NCBI GenBank assembly: GCA_017617655.1
Contig: JAFZVU010000079.1
Coordinates: forward strand, 1 to 61,959
DNA length: 61,959 nucleotides
Origin: Bacteroidales bacterium
GTDB lineage: Bacteria; Bacteroidota; Bacteroidia; Bacteroidales; UBA932
Direction of reading: 5' to 3'
Part shown: positions 35,747 through 44,520 of the stretch, in pieces
Layout of the letters: every line of letters starts with the position of its first letter
Position numbering within the stretch: position 1 is the first letter of the stretch
The notes under the pieces: model-generated
Told to the model about the DNA's origin: nothing
Database searches by the model: none
The model's input: only the letters and a program-made list of their open reading frames with translations
Position numbers and translations under genes: made by a program

Positions 35747-36673
35747 ATGAACATCATAGAATGTAAGGACATAACCAAGAGGTTCGGCCAGTTCGCCGCC
35801 CTCGATAATGTGTCCATCGAGGTCCCCGAAGGCAAGATATTCGGCTTGCTGGGTCCCAACGGTGCGGGAAAGACGACTCTTATCCGCATCATCAACCAGA
35901 TTACCATCCCCACCGAAGGCACAGTCATATTCAACGGCAGACCCATGACCGAAGAAGCTGTGCGCCAGATCGGCTACCTGCCTGAAGAGCGCGGTCTCTA
36001 TAAGAAGATGAAGGTAGGCGAGCAGGCCATGTACCTTGCCAGGCTGAAAGGCATGACCTCAGCCGAAGCTTCGAAAGCGCTGCGCGAGTGGTTCGTGAAA
36101 TTCGGCATCCAGTCGTGGTGGGACAAGAAAGTGGAAGACCTTTCCAAGGGTATGGCCCAGAAGGTCCAGTTCATTACCACAGTTGTCCACAGGCCCAGAC
36201 TGCTTATCCTCGACGAACCTTTCAGCGGCTTCGACCCGGTCAATGTGCAGGTTATCCGCGAAGAAATCCTGCGTCTGCGCGACGAAGGCACATCCATCAT
36301 CCTTTCGACCCACAACATGGAGTCGGTGGAGGAGCTTTGCGACAACATCGCCCTCATCAACAAGGCCAAGCTGGTGGTCACCGGCGGCACCGACGAAGTC
36401 CGCCGCCGCTGGGGCTCAGACCAGGTGGAGCTGCTCTACAAGACAGATCTGGAAAGGGTGCCTGCCGGCCGCTCATATTCGATCTATCTCGACGACCAGC
36501 AGAAGAACGAACGCCGCGCCGTGCTAGACATCAACGAAGGTTTCACTTCGAAGGATGTTATCGGCGAGCTAAATGACGAAGTGGAAATAATATCCTTCAG
36601 AAGGCTTATCCCGAGGATGAACGACATCTTCATCAAGCTTGTCGGAGGCGAAAAACAGGAGGAAAAGTTATGA
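35747..36673 (+). CDS. ABC transporter ATP-binding protein (NatA-like)
   Basis: A 308-residue cytosolic ATPase. Motifs: Walker A LLGPNGAGKTTLIRI, Q-loop QIGYLPEERGLYKKM, signature LSKGMAQKVQF, Walker B LLILDEPFSGFDP, and the H-loop in STHNMESVEE. A C-terminal extension of about 90 residues follows, as in NatA/YhaQ-type sodium or drug exporters. It overlaps the permease gene by 4 bp, so the two proteins form one transporter. The substrate is unknown; the neighbourhood of nucleoside genes does not settle it. Confidence 0.93.
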   Translation: MNIIECKDITKRFGQFAALDNVSIEVPEGKIFGLLGPNGAGKTTLIRIINQITIPTEGTVIFNGRPMTEEAVRQIGYLPEERGLYKKMKVGEQAMYLARLKGMTSAEASKALREWFVKFGIQSWWDKKVEDLSKGMAQKVQFITTVVHRPRLLILDEPFSGFDPVNVQVIREEILRLRDEGTSIILSTHNMESVEELCDNIALINKAKLVVTGGTDEVRRRWGSDQVELLYKTDLERVPAGRSYSIYLDDQQKNERRAVLDINEGFTSKDVIGELNDEVEIISFRRLIPRMNDIFIKLVGGEKQEEKL

Positions 36674-37989
36674 ACCTTAGCAAAATAGGAATTATCATAG
36701 GTCGTGAGTATTCAGTCCGCGTCAAGAAGAAATCCTTCATACTCACCACCATCCTCACCCCGGTCTTCATGGCGGCGCTCATACTGATCCCGTCGCTGAT
36801 TATGCTCTACAAGGGCGACGGTCAGAAGAAAGTAATGTTCGTCGACCGTTCCGGCCTCGTGCAGCCGTATTTCGAAAGCGGCGAGTCGGTGCAGTACAGC
36901 TTTGCCGACGCCAACGCCGACATCGAGCAGATGAAGGCTGATTTCAAGGACCTCGGCGTCGACATCCTCGTGTTCGTGTCTCCTCTCGACGAGGACAACA
37001 ACGTGTCGGTAACTACCTACAGCAAGGAACCCGTGTCGCTGGAGACCAAGAGCGACCTGTCCCGGAAGGTGGAAACGGCGGTGCGCGACTACAAGCTGAA
37101 AGCCTACGACATAGTGGGGTATGAGGACATTATGGCCAAGGTGCGCACATCCGTGCCTGTTGAGGCCCTGACCCTGACTGAAGACGGAGGCGAGAAGGAA
37201 GACTCGGTAGAGGCATACATGATTATCGCCTACATAATGAGCTTCCTCATCTACATCTTCACTTTTATGTTCGGCAACATGGTCATGAGGGGCGTCATCG
37301 AGGAGAAGTCCAACCGCATCGTGGAGGTCGTGGTTTCATCTGTCAGCTCGTTCGAGCTGATGATGGGCAAGATCATAGGTGTGGCCGGAGTAGCGCTGAC
37401 GCAGTTCATAATCTGGATAGTGCTGACCCTCGTGCTCGTGACTGGCGGCGGCCTCATCTTCGGGGCTGACGTCATGTCTTCCGGAGCAGGAGATGTGCTG
37501 GCAGCAGGGGAGGGCATTTCGGAGAACGTGGCTTCCGGAATCCTCGGCGGCCTTGCCAGCCTGAACATCCCGTACCTTCTTATATTCTTCCTCATTTACT
37601 TCCTGCTGGGATACCTGCTCTACGCTTCGATGTTTGCGGCTGTGGGCTCTGCAGTTGACAACGAGGCCGATACAGGCCAGCTGGCGATGCCTATCACCAT
37701 CCCGCTGATGCTCGGTCTGTTCATCATGCTACACACCTTCCAGCACCCCAACAGCGCGCTGTCGTTCTGGGCTTCCATCATTCCTTTCACCTCTCCGATG
37801 GTGATGCTGGCAAGGCTTCCGTTCGGCGTCGTGCCGGGCTGGCAGCTCGCCCTCTCGGTAGTTCTGCTGTTGCTCACCTTCATCCTTGTGACTTACATTT
37901 CGGCAAGGATTTACCGCGTGGGAATTCTGATGTACGGCAAGAAGGCCACCTTCAAGGATCTTTACAAATGGATGAAAAGCAAAAAATAG
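36670..37989 (+). CDS. ABC-2 type permease (NatB-like)
   Basis: A 439-residue inner-membrane subunit. Segment 1 follows the typical REYSVRVKKKSFILTTILTP start. An extracytoplasmic loop of about 170 residues comes next (VMFVDRSGLVQPYFESGE), then five to six membrane segments including MFGNMVMRGVIEEKSNRIVE, the ABC-2 EKSNR motif. This architecture is NatB/YhaP-like. It partners the preceding ATPase through a 4-bp overlap. Two bases separate it from the nucleotidase C-terminal gene. Confidence 0.92.
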   Translation: MNLSKIGIIIGREYSVRVKKKSFILTTILTPVFMAALILIPSLIMLYKGDGQKKVMFVDRSGLVQPYFESGESVQYSFADANADIEQMKADFKDLGVDILVFVSPLDEDNNVSVTTYSKEPVSLETKSDLSRKVETAVRDYKLKAYDIVGYEDIMAKVRTSVPVEALTLTEDGGEKEDSVEAYMIIAYIMSFLIYIFTFMFGNMVMRGVIEEKSNRIVEVVVSSVSSFELMMGKIIGVAGVALTQFIIWIVLTLVLVTGGGLIFGADVMSSGAGDVLAAGEGISENVASGILGGLASLNIPYLLIFFLIYFLLGYLLYASMFAAVGSAVDNEADTGQLAMPITIPLMLGLFIMLHTFQHPNSALSFWASIIPFTSPMVMLARLPFGVVPGWQLALSVVLLLLTFILVTYISARIYRVGILMYGKKATFKDLYKWMKSKK

Positions 37990-37991
37990 AT

Positions 37992-38753
37992 ATGCGACGG
38001 ATAACACTGATATTGACTGCCTGCCTTATGCTCGTGGCATGCGGCAGGAGAAACGCCGGGTTCGACTATGCATGGCAATACCACTACATAGATTCCCGCT
38101 ATGACACCGGCAGCGACTGGGCGGCCCAGGACATAATCGACAAGTATTCACCCCAGGTTGCGCCCCTGATGGAAATCATAGGCTACACCGACCGTCTGAT
38201 CGAAAGCAAGCGCGGAGCGGAGAGCGAGCTCTCGAATTTCGCGGCGGACGTCATACGGGCAAGGGCCGAGAAGGAGATAGGGGAGCCTGTGCAGATGGCC
38301 ATGACCAACTACGGCGGCATACGTACCGCCATGCCGAAGGGCGACGTGAGGGTCTATGACATATATTCCATCTTCCCCTTCGAGAACGACATAGTAGTCT
38401 GCAAGGTGAAGGGTTCGAAGCTTCGCCAGTTCATGGACAATTATGCCAAGAAAGGCTATGTGGAGTGTCTGAGCGGCGTGGAGCTTGTAATCGACAACTA
38501 TCAGATCACCAAGTTCAACATCGGCGGCAAGCCTCTGGATCCCAACAAGACCTACAACTTCGCAACCATCAACTTCCTGCTAGACGGAGGTGACGGCTCG
38601 AGGATCGGCGCTTATGCCGACAAGGTGATCGACACCGACGTGCTCATCCGCGACGCCGTATGCGACCATATCAGGGAGCTGACCGCGCAGGGCAAGAAGG
38701 TCGACCCGAAGATGGACGGCCGTGTGGTTATTAAAAACGTAGACAGGAACTAG
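37992..38753 (+). CDS. 5'-nucleotidase C-terminal domain lipoprotein
   Basis: A 253-residue lipoprotein (lipobox CLMLVACGRR). The start at 37992 is preferred; a frame from 37968 would overlap the permease. It contains only the substrate-recognition half of UshA-type nucleotidases: ELSNFAADVIRARAEKEIG, MTNYGGIRTAMPKGDVRVYD (the NxGGIR site) and the ring-stacking region IYSIFPFENDIVVCKVKG, GVELVIDN and YNFATINFLLDGGDG. The catalytic metal domain is encoded separately 4 bp downstream. The two presumably associate in the periplasm. Confidence 0.9.
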   Translation: MRRITLILTACLMLVACGRRNAGFDYAWQYHYIDSRYDTGSDWAAQDIIDKYSPQVAPLMEIIGYTDRLIESKRGAESELSNFAADVIRARAEKEIGEPVQMAMTNYGGIRTAMPKGDVRVYDIYSIFPFENDIVVCKVKGSKLRQFMDNYAKKGYVECLSGVELVIDNYQITKFNIGGKPLDPNKTYNFATINFLLDGGDGSRIGAYADKVIDTDVLIRDAVCDHIRELTAQGKKVDPKMDGRVVIKNVDRN

Positions 38754-38757
38754 GAGT

Positions 38758-39585
38758 ATGAAAAGGTTAGTATTGACATTGGCAATAGCATGTCTGACAT
38801 TCGGAATGTCAGATGCACAGCGTCTTGTGATCCTTCACACCAACGATACACACAGTCAGATCGAACCTATGCGTACGGGCCGCAACGAGGGCCTCGGCGG
38901 AGTGGACCGCAGGCTGCAGTTCATCGACAGCGTCCGCGCCCACTACGGCAAGAAGAAAGTGCTGCTCCTGGATGCCGGCGACTACAACCAGGGCACTCCT
39001 TATTTCACTGTGGCCAAGGGCGATCTGGAGCTTGAACTGATGAACGCCCTGGGTTATGATGTGGCCACCCTCGGCAACCATGAGTTCGACAACGGGCTGG
39101 AAGAACTGGCCCGCAGGCTTTCAAAAGCGAATTATCCTACCTTGATGTGCAACTACGGGGTGGAGGGTACTCCTCTGGAGCCGTATGTGCAGCCTTACAC
39201 TATAGTAAAGCGAGGCGGCATGAAGATAGGCATCGTAGGAGCTACTTCTTATCTGGAGAGTAACGTGATGTATGAGTACATCAAGAATATGGAGCATCTC
39301 GACACGGTGGCTGAGGTGAACAGATGGGCCGACTATCTGAAGAACGATGAGAAGTGCGACCTTGTGATCTTCCTGTCGCATCTGGGCTTCGACGGCGGCG
39401 ACTATGACCGCCCGTCAGACCATGTGATGGCAGCTGAGTCGTCGAATATCGACATAATAATCGGCGGCCACAGCCACACCTTCATCGACGAGCCTTCGTA
39501 TGTCCTCAACAAGAAAGGCCAGGAGGTGATAATAGTCACCGCCGGCTGCCAGGGCGTCGAAATAGGCGAGCTGAAAGTCTACTAG
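38758..39585 (+). CDS. 5'-nucleotidase N-terminal (metallophosphatase) domain protein, secreted
   Basis: A 275-residue secreted metallophosphatase (signal peptide ending SDAQ). The dinuclear metal site is complete: LHTNDTHSQIEP, LDAGDYNQGTPYF, ATLGNHEFDNGLEEL, FLSHLGFDGG and IIGGHSHTFIDEP. It is the catalytic half of a UshA-like nucleotidase whose C-terminal half is the previous gene. Together they would strip phosphate from extracellular nucleotides, yielding nucleosides for salvage by enzymes such as the operon's thymidine kinase. A terminator follows at 39610. Confidence 0.92.
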   Translation: MKRLVLTLAIACLTFGMSDAQRLVILHTNDTHSQIEPMRTGRNEGLGGVDRRLQFIDSVRAHYGKKKVLLLDAGDYNQGTPYFTVAKGDLELELMNALGYDVATLGNHEFDNGLEELARRLSKANYPTLMCNYGVEGTPLEPYVQPYTIVKRGGMKIGIVGATSYLESNVMYEYIKNMEHLDTVAEVNRWADYLKNDEKCDLVIFLSHLGFDGGDYDRPSDHVMAAESSNIDIIIGGHSHTFIDEPSYVLNKKGQEVIIVTAGCQGVEIGELKVY

Positions 39586-39609
39586 TAATTGCTTACAGCA
39601 AGCAAATAG

Positions 39610-39639
39610 AAAAAGGCGGCCCCGAAAGGTCGCCTTTTT
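39610..39639. terminator. Rho-independent terminator, shared cassette (copy 1)
   Basis: AAAAAGGCGGCCCCGAAAGG continuing into TCGCCTTTTT forms a stem GGCGGCC/GGTCGCC with A and T tails on the two sides, so it works in both directions. It is the exact 30-base reverse complement of the terminator after efp at 44465-44494. It ends the tdk-to-nucleotidase unit. Confidence 0.9.
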
Positions 39640-39664
39640 CTGACCGGACAGGCTCCGAGCAAGT

Positions 39665-39752
39665 ATTTGGCCCCGCAAACTGGCCTTTCACGGGCCGGAC
39701 GGGCTTCGAACGGGCATCTGGCCCCGCAAAGCGGCCTTTCACGGGCCGGACG
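39665..39752 (-). repeat. Family B palindromic repeat array B1 (two units, 51-bp period)
   Basis: Two units, ATTTGGCCCCGCAAACTGGC from 39665 and ATCTGGCCCCGCAAAGCGGC from 39716, each continuing CTTTCACGGGCCGGACG. The starts are exactly 51 bp apart, with a connector GGCTTCGAACGGGC. In the canonical reading (minus strand) each unit is CGTCCGGCCCGTGAAA...GCGGGGCC. The array ends directly at the stop codon of der (39753). Confidence 0.93.
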
Positions 39753-41069
39753 TTATTTCTGTCGGATATAGATCTGCAGGGGACAGCCCGTGAAGTCGAA
39801 ATGCTCGCGGAGCTTGTTCTCCAGGAAGCGTTTGTACGGGTCACGGACGTACTGAGGCAGATTGCAGAAGAACGCAAATGAAGGCGCAGCCGTAGGGAGC
39901 TGGGTGACGTACTTGATCTTTATGTACTTGCCCTTCCATGCCGGCGGCGGATAATTGTCAATCTCCTGCAGCATCACCTCGTTAAGCTCCGAAGTGGGGA
40001 TGCGTTTCGAGTAATTGTCGTAAACCTTCGCCACAGTGTCCAGCACGTCCATGATGCGCTGCTTGTTGACCACAGATGTGAAGACCACCGGAATGTCGTC
40101 GGAAGGAGCGATCTTGCGCAGTACCGCTTCGCGGTAACGCATCAGAGTGTTGCTGTCCTTGGTCACAAGGTCCCACTTGTTGATGACTATGACACAGCCC
40201 TTGCGGTTGCGCTGGATTATGTTGAAGATCGACATGTCCTGGCTCTCGAGACCCGTCTGGGCGTCGACCATCAGGATGCAGACGTCGGAATTCTCAATGG
40301 CACGGATGGAGCGCAGCACTGAGTAGAACTCCAGGTCTTCCGTCACCTTCGATTTCTTGCGGACTCCCGCGGTATCAACGAGTATGAACTCGTGGCCGAA
40401 CTTGTTGTAGTGGGTGCTGATGGAATCCCTCGTGGTGCCGGCCACAGGAGTCACGATGTTCCTCTCTTCGCCCAGCAGGGCGTTGGTCAGAGACGACTTG
40501 CCGACATTAGGCTTGCCCACGATGGCGATGCGCGGGATGGTATTCTCGCCTTCTACTTCTTCCTTAATAGTCGAGTCTGACGGCAGCTTGGCCACAATCT
40601 CGTCGAGCAGGTCGCCGGTGCCGCTGCCAGTAGCTGCGGAGATGCTCCAGGGCTCGCCGAGGCCCAGCGCGTTGAACTCGTATGTGCCGTATATCTTGTC
40701 GCCGGAATCCACCTTGTTGACAGCCAGCACCACAGGCTTGCGGCTGCGGCGCAGCACGTCGGCTATCTCGGCGTCGAAGTCAGTGATGCCTGTAGCGACT
40801 TCCACAAGGAAGATCACCAGGTCGCACTCCTCGATGGCAATCATCACCTGCTTGCGGATTTCGCTCTCGAAGACGTCGTCGCTGTTAGTGGTGAAACCGC
40901 CGGTGTCAACCACCGAAAACTCGTGGCCGCACCATTCGCAACGGCCGTAGTGGCGATCGCGGGTCACGCCTGAAATATCATCGACAATGGCCTGACGCAT
41001 GCCCACAAGGCGGTTGAAAAGGGTCGACTTGCCGACGTTGGGGCGTCCTACTATAGCTACTAAGTTCAT
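39753..41069 (-). CDS. der: Ribosome-associated GTPase Der (EngA)
   Basis: A 438-residue double GTPase needed for 50S ribosomal subunit assembly. The first G domain begins [18 protein letters not shown] with DTGGF (G3) and NKVDSG (G4). The second begins [20 protein letters not shown] with DTAGVRKKS and NKWDLV. A KH-like C-terminal domain follows ([19 protein letters not shown]). Full length for the family. Repeat array B1 touches its stop codon. It lies 9 bp downstream of the NtrC-like gene on the same strand. Confidence 0.97.
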   Translation of the reverse strand: MNLVAIVGRPNVGKSTLFNRLVGMRQAIVDDISGVTRDRHYGRCEWCGHEFSVVDTGGFTTNSDDVFESEIRKQVMIAIEECDLVIFLVEVATGITDFDAEIADVLRRSRKPVVLAVNKVDSGDKIYGTYEFNALGLGEPWSISAATGSGTGDLLDEIVAKLPSDSTIKEEVEGENTIPRIAIVGKPNVGKSSLTNALLGEERNIVTPVAGTTRDSISTHYNKFGHEFILVDTAGVRKKSKVTEDLEFYSVLRSIRAIENSDVCILMVDAQTGLESQDMSIFNIIQRNRKGCVIVINKWDLVTKDSNTLMRYREAVLRKIAPSDDIPVVFTSVVNKQRIMDVLDTVAKVYDNYSKRIPTSELNEVMLQEIDNYPPPAWKGKYIKIKYVTQLPTAAPSFAFFCNLPQYVRDPYKRFLENKLREHFDFTGCPLQIYIRQK

Positions 41070-41078
41070 AATCGCGTT

Positions 41079-42239
41079 TTAGATTGAAGGTGTTGCGTAA
41101 AGGAGCACGTCTTCTTTTGTGATGGTGTTGCCGCAGAGGATCAGCAGCCTCTCGACAACGTTGCGGAGCTCGCGGATGTTGCCAGTCCAGGGGAGCTTCT
41201 TGAGCTCGTCGTATGCCGCAGCATCGACCTTGGGCTCGGGCTTGCCGCTCTCGGCGCATATCCTCTTGATGAAATGGGTCACCAGCATAGGAATGTCGTC
41301 GGCACGCTCGGCCAGGGTAGGCACGTGGATTACAATAACACTCAGGCGGTGGTAGAGGTCCTCGCGGAAAGTGCCCTTGGCAATCTCTTCGGTGAGGTTC
41401 TTGTTGGTGGCGGCGATGACGCGCACGTTCACGCTTATGTCCTTGTCTCCGCCGACCCTCATGAGCTTGTTCTCCTGAAGCACGCGCAGCACCTTGGCCT
41501 GGGCTGCGAGGCTCATGTCGCCGATCTCGTCGAGGAAGAGGGTACCTCCGTCGGCCTGCTCGAACTTACCCTTGTGCTGCTTCACGGCCGAGGTGAAGGA
41601 GCCTTTCTCATGACCGAACAGCTCGCTCTCGATGAGCTCGCTGGGGATGGCGGCGCAGTTTACTTCGATGAAGGGCATCGAAGCTCTCTGGCTCTGGTTG
41701 TGGAGATTGTGGGCTACAAGCTCCTTGCCGGTGCCGTTCGCGCCGGTGATGAGCACGCGGGCGTCGGTGGCTGCAACGCGGGCGATCACATCTTTGATGT
41801 GCCTTATGGCGTCGCTCTCGCCAACTATCTCATATTTGGTGTCGACCTTCTTCTTGAGGATCTTAGTCTCCTTGACGAGGGACGACTTGTCGGTGGCGTT
41901 CTTGAGGGTAATGAGGATGCGGTTCAGGTCGAGGGGCTTCTGGATGAAGTCGAACGCTCCTTTCTTGATGCAGTCCACCGCAGTATCGATGTCGCCGTGG
42001 CCCGAAATCATAATAATAGGAGTGTCGCTCTCGCTGTCGGCAAGGGAAGTGAGGACTTCCAGACCGTCCATGTTCGGCATCTTGATGTCGCAGAATATCG
42101 CGTCGTAGCCGTCGTTCAGAGCCATGTCGAGGCCCTGCTTCCCGTCTTCGGCAGTGGCGATGGTATGCCCTTCGAACTCGAGGATTTCCTTGAGCGTGTT
42201 GCGGATGCTGCGCTCGTCGTCTATCACCAGAATCTTCAT
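41079..42239 (-). CDS. NtrC-type response regulator lacking a DNA-binding domain
   Basis: A 386-residue protein with an N-terminal receiver (KILVIDDERSIRNTLKEIL, phospho-acceptor in FCDIKMPNMDG) and a sigma-54 AAA+ domain: Walker A ITGANGTGKELVAHNLH, SELFGHEKGSFTSAVKQHKG (canonical GAFTGA replaced by GSFTSA), GGTLFLDEIGDM, and RELRNVVERLL. It ends soon after (CGNTITKEDVLLYATPSI), so the usual Fis-type helix-turn-helix is missing. The ATG at 42239 is preferred over an upstream TTG. TATCTTTG lies on this strand at 42260-42267. A likely partner kinase is encoded at 46121. Confidence 0.9.
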   Translation of the reverse strand: MKILVIDDERSIRNTLKEILEFEGHTIATAEDGKQGLDMALNDGYDAIFCDIKMPNMDGLEVLTSLADSESDTPIIMISGHGDIDTAVDCIKKGAFDFIQKPLDLNRILITLKNATDKSSLVKETKILKKKVDTKYEIVGESDAIRHIKDVIARVAATDARVLITGANGTGKELVAHNLHNQSQRASMPFIEVNCAAIPSELIESELFGHEKGSFTSAVKQHKGKFEQADGGTLFLDEIGDMSLAAQAKVLRVLQENKLMRVGGDKDISVNVRVIAATNKNLTEEIAKGTFREDLYHRLSVIVIHVPTLAERADDIPMLVTHFIKRICAESGKPEPKVDAAAYDELKKLPWTGNIRELRNVVERLLILCGNTITKEDVLLYATPSI

Positions 42240-42259
42240 AATATTCAATACTTATTGAG

Positions 42260-42288
42260 CAAAGATAGATATTTTTTGAGTATTTTTG
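42260..42288. promoter_or_regulatory. Divergent -7 boxes for the NtrC-like gene and cmk
   Basis: Minus-strand TATCTTTG at 42260-42267 (21 bp before the regulator start) and plus-strand TATTTTTG at 42281-42288 (20 bp before the cmk start). No -33 element with standard spacing was seen. Confidence 0.45.
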
Positions 42289-42307
42289 TTTGTTAAGCTT
42301 TTGAACG

Positions 42308-42988
42308 ATGTCAAGGAAAATCATCATTGCAATAGACGGTTACTCTTCAACCGGTAAAAGTACTTTCGCCAAACTCATAGCCCAGAAAACCGGCTATCTC
42401 CATCTCGATTCGGGCGCTGTCTACAGGGCTGTAACCCTCTTCGGCATCCGCGGAGGCTGGATAGACTCTGAGAACAACATCGACGAGAAATCCCTGCGCA
42501 CCGCAATGCGGCAGCTGCGAGTCTCCCTGCGTCCCGACACCTACATAAACGAGGAGAACGTCGAAGGACTCATCCGCCAGATGGATGTTTCCAACGCAGT
42601 CAGCCCCGTCTCGGCTCTCGGCTTCGTGCGGAACTACGTGGACCGTCTGCTGCGCCGCTACGGCAAGAAGGGCGGCATTGTGATGGACGGCCGCGACATC
42701 GGCACCAACGTCTTCCCCGATGCCCAGCTTAAGATATTCATGACGGCCGATGCCAAAGTCAGGGCCCAGCGCCGCTACGACGAGATGGTTGCCGGCGGCA
42801 AGGAAGTGTCGTTCGACGAGGTGATGCAGAATATCCAGGACCGCGACTACAAGGACACTCACCGCGAGATTTCTCCGCTGCGCCAGGCCGAAGACGCCAT
42901 CGTGCTGGACAACACCAACATGACGCTTGAAGAGGAAATGACCTGGTTCACGGACATCATGGCCACCAGGTTCGGCATTAAACTCTGA
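42308..42988 (+). CDS. cmk: Cytidylate kinase
   Basis: A 226-residue cytosolic kinase that converts (d)CMP to (d)CDP. The P-loop is in IAIDGYSSTGKSTFAKLIA; YLHLDSGAVYRAVTLF, GGIVMDGRDIGTNVFPDAQLK, the RAQRRYDE lid and DRDYKDTHREISPL are all typical. The slightly acidic QRxxxE lid and the CMP-binding insert fit the long bacterial form. It overlaps ispH by one base (TGATG), an arrangement often seen for cmk and ispH. efp follows. Confidence 0.97.
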   Translation: MSRKIIIAIDGYSSTGKSTFAKLIAQKTGYLHLDSGAVYRAVTLFGIRGGWIDSENNIDEKSLRTAMRQLRVSLRPDTYINEENVEGLIRQMDVSNAVSPVSALGFVRNYVDRLLRRYGKKGGIVMDGRDIGTNVFPDAQLKIFMTADAKVRAQRRYDEMVAGGKEVSFDEVMQNIQDRDYKDTHREISPLRQAEDAIVLDNTNMTLEEEMTWFTDIMATRFGIKL

Positions 42989-43866
42989 TGCAGCTCACCA
43001 TAGAAATAGATTCCGGCTCCGGCTTCTGCAACGGGGTGGTGCGTGCCGTAAGGAAGGCTGAAAGCTATCTGGCCGGCCACGACCGGTTGTATTCCCTCGG
43101 TGCCATAGTCCACAACGCTCAGGAAATCGAGAGGCTCTCCGACAAGGGCCTGCAGATAATAGACATCGACAGGATGGCCTCCATCCGGGACGATGTGGTG
43201 CTGGTACGGGCGCACGGCGAGCCGCCTGCCACATACGAACTGGCCCAGCGCAACGGCATAACCATTATCGACTGCACCTGCCCTGTGGTGCTGAAACTCC
43301 AGAAGAAGATTGCCGCCACCTACAGGAAGGTCCATGCCGAGGGCGGCACTCTGGTGATATACGGCAAGAAAGGTCACGCTGAAGTAAACGGACTGGTGGG
43401 CCATACCGAAGGCAATGCAGTTGTGGTGGAGAGCATAGCCGAGCTGGACGGCATCGACTTCTCAAAGCCGGTGGCCCTCTTCTCCCAGACCACCAAGGAC
43501 ACTGAAGAATATGCCGCACTGACGGAGGAGTGCCGCCGCAGGAGCGAGGCATGCTCCGGCCAGTTCGAATCGTTCGACACCATCTGCCGGCAGGTGGCCG
43601 GAAGGCACGCAGCCCTCGCCAGCTTCGCCGCCTCGCACGATGTGATTCTGTTCGTGAGCGGCCGCGAGAGCTCCAACGGCAATGTGCTCTACAACCTCTG
43701 CCTCAAGCACAACCCCCGCACTTTCTGGGTGGAGGACGGACAGGTTCCGGCAGGGATATTGCATGACGGCGACAGCGTCGGCATCTGCGGGGCTACGTCA
43801 ACTCCCCGTTGGCAATTGGAAGAATTATATATACATTTGCAGAATAATATCATAAACAAACAATAA
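42988..43866 (+). CDS. ispH: 4-hydroxy-3-methylbut-2-enyl diphosphate reductase
   Basis: A 292-residue iron-sulfur enzyme, last step of the non-mevalonate isoprenoid pathway, giving IPP and DMAPP. The cluster cysteines lie in GSGFCNGVVRAVRKAE, IIDCTCPVVLKLQKK and GICGATSTPRWQLEE; VLVRAHGEPPATYELA and KGHAEVNGLVGHTEG supply active-site His residues; SQTTKDTEEYAAL is also conserved. Translationally coupled to cmk. Efp starts 10 bp later. Confidence 0.96.
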   Translation: MQLTIEIDSGSGFCNGVVRAVRKAESYLAGHDRLYSLGAIVHNAQEIERLSDKGLQIIDIDRMASIRDDVVLVRAHGEPPATYELAQRNGITIIDCTCPVVLKLQKKIAATYRKVHAEGGTLVIYGKKGHAEVNGLVGHTEGNAVVVESIAELDGIDFSKPVALFSQTTKDTEEYAALTEECRRRSEACSGQFESFDTICRQVAGRHAALASFAASHDVILFVSGRESSNGNVLYNLCLKHNPRTFWVEDGQVPAGILHDGDSVGICGATSTPRWQLEELYIHLQNNIINKQ

Positions 43867-43876
43867 ACAAAGATAT

Positions 43877-44443
43877 ATGGCAACAACTGCTGACTTCAAA
43901 AACGGTCTTTGTCTTGATTTCAACGGCAAGCCGTGTTCAATCGTATGGTTCCAGCATGTCAAACCCGGCAAGGGCCCGGCATTCGTAAAGACCAAACTCC
44001 GCAATCTCGAAAACGGCAGGATCCTCGAGAAGACCTACAGCGCCGGTGAGAAGATCGACCTCATCACCGTCGAGCACAGGCCTTACCAGTTCCTTTACAA
44101 GGACGAGGACGGCTTCAACTTCATGCACGTAGAAACCTTCGAGCAGGTTCACCTCGGCTTCGACATGATCGAGAACGCTGACCTCATGAAAGAGGGCCAG
44201 CAGGTGGAGATGGTTTTCCAGGCTGATGAAGAGAGATGCCTCACTTGCGAGTTGCCGACCTACGTCGAGCTGGAAGTTACCTACACCGAGCCCGCTGTAA
44301 AGGGCGATACCGCTTCTACCAACGCCCTCAAGGCCTGCACCCTCGAGACTGGCGCCGAAATCATGGTGCCTCTGTTCATCAACCAGGGTGACAAGATCAG
44401 GGTCAACACCGTTGACCGCAGCTACGGCGAGCGCGTAAGATAA
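43877..44443 (+). CDS. efp: Translation elongation factor P
   Basis: A 188-residue factor that rescues ribosomes stalled at polyproline. Three beta-barrel domains: the N-terminal KOW-like domain with FQHVKPGKGPAFVKTKLRN, whose PGKG loop lysine is where modification occurs in other bacteria; the OB domain with YKDEDGFNFMHVETFEQ; and the C-terminal VRVNTVDRSYGERVR-like end. Full length. It closes the cmk-ispH-efp unit and is followed by a terminator at 44465. Confidence 0.97.
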   Translation: MATTADFKNGLCLDFNGKPCSIVWFQHVKPGKGPAFVKTKLRNLENGRILEKTYSAGEKIDLITVEHRPYQFLYKDEDGFNFMHVETFEQVHLGFDMIENADLMKEGQQVEMVFQADEERCLTCELPTYVELEVTYTEPAVKGDTASTNALKACTLETGAEIMVPLFINQGDKIRVNTVDRSYGERVR

Positions 44444-44464
44444 AACTTATAGTTTTTAGTAGCG

Positions 44465-44494
44465 AAAAAGGCGACCTTTCGGGGCCGCCTTTTT
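44465..44494. terminator. Rho-independent terminator, shared cassette (copy 2, reversed)
   Basis: AAAAAGGCGACCTTTCGGGG followed by CCGCCTTTTT: 30 bases that are the exact reverse complement of the terminator at 39610-39639. Stem GGCGACC/GGCCGCC with tails on both sides. It separates efp from the convergent lipoprotein gene. Confidence 0.9.
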
Positions 44495-44520
44495 CTGTCA
44501 ATCCTGGAATAGGGAAGGGT

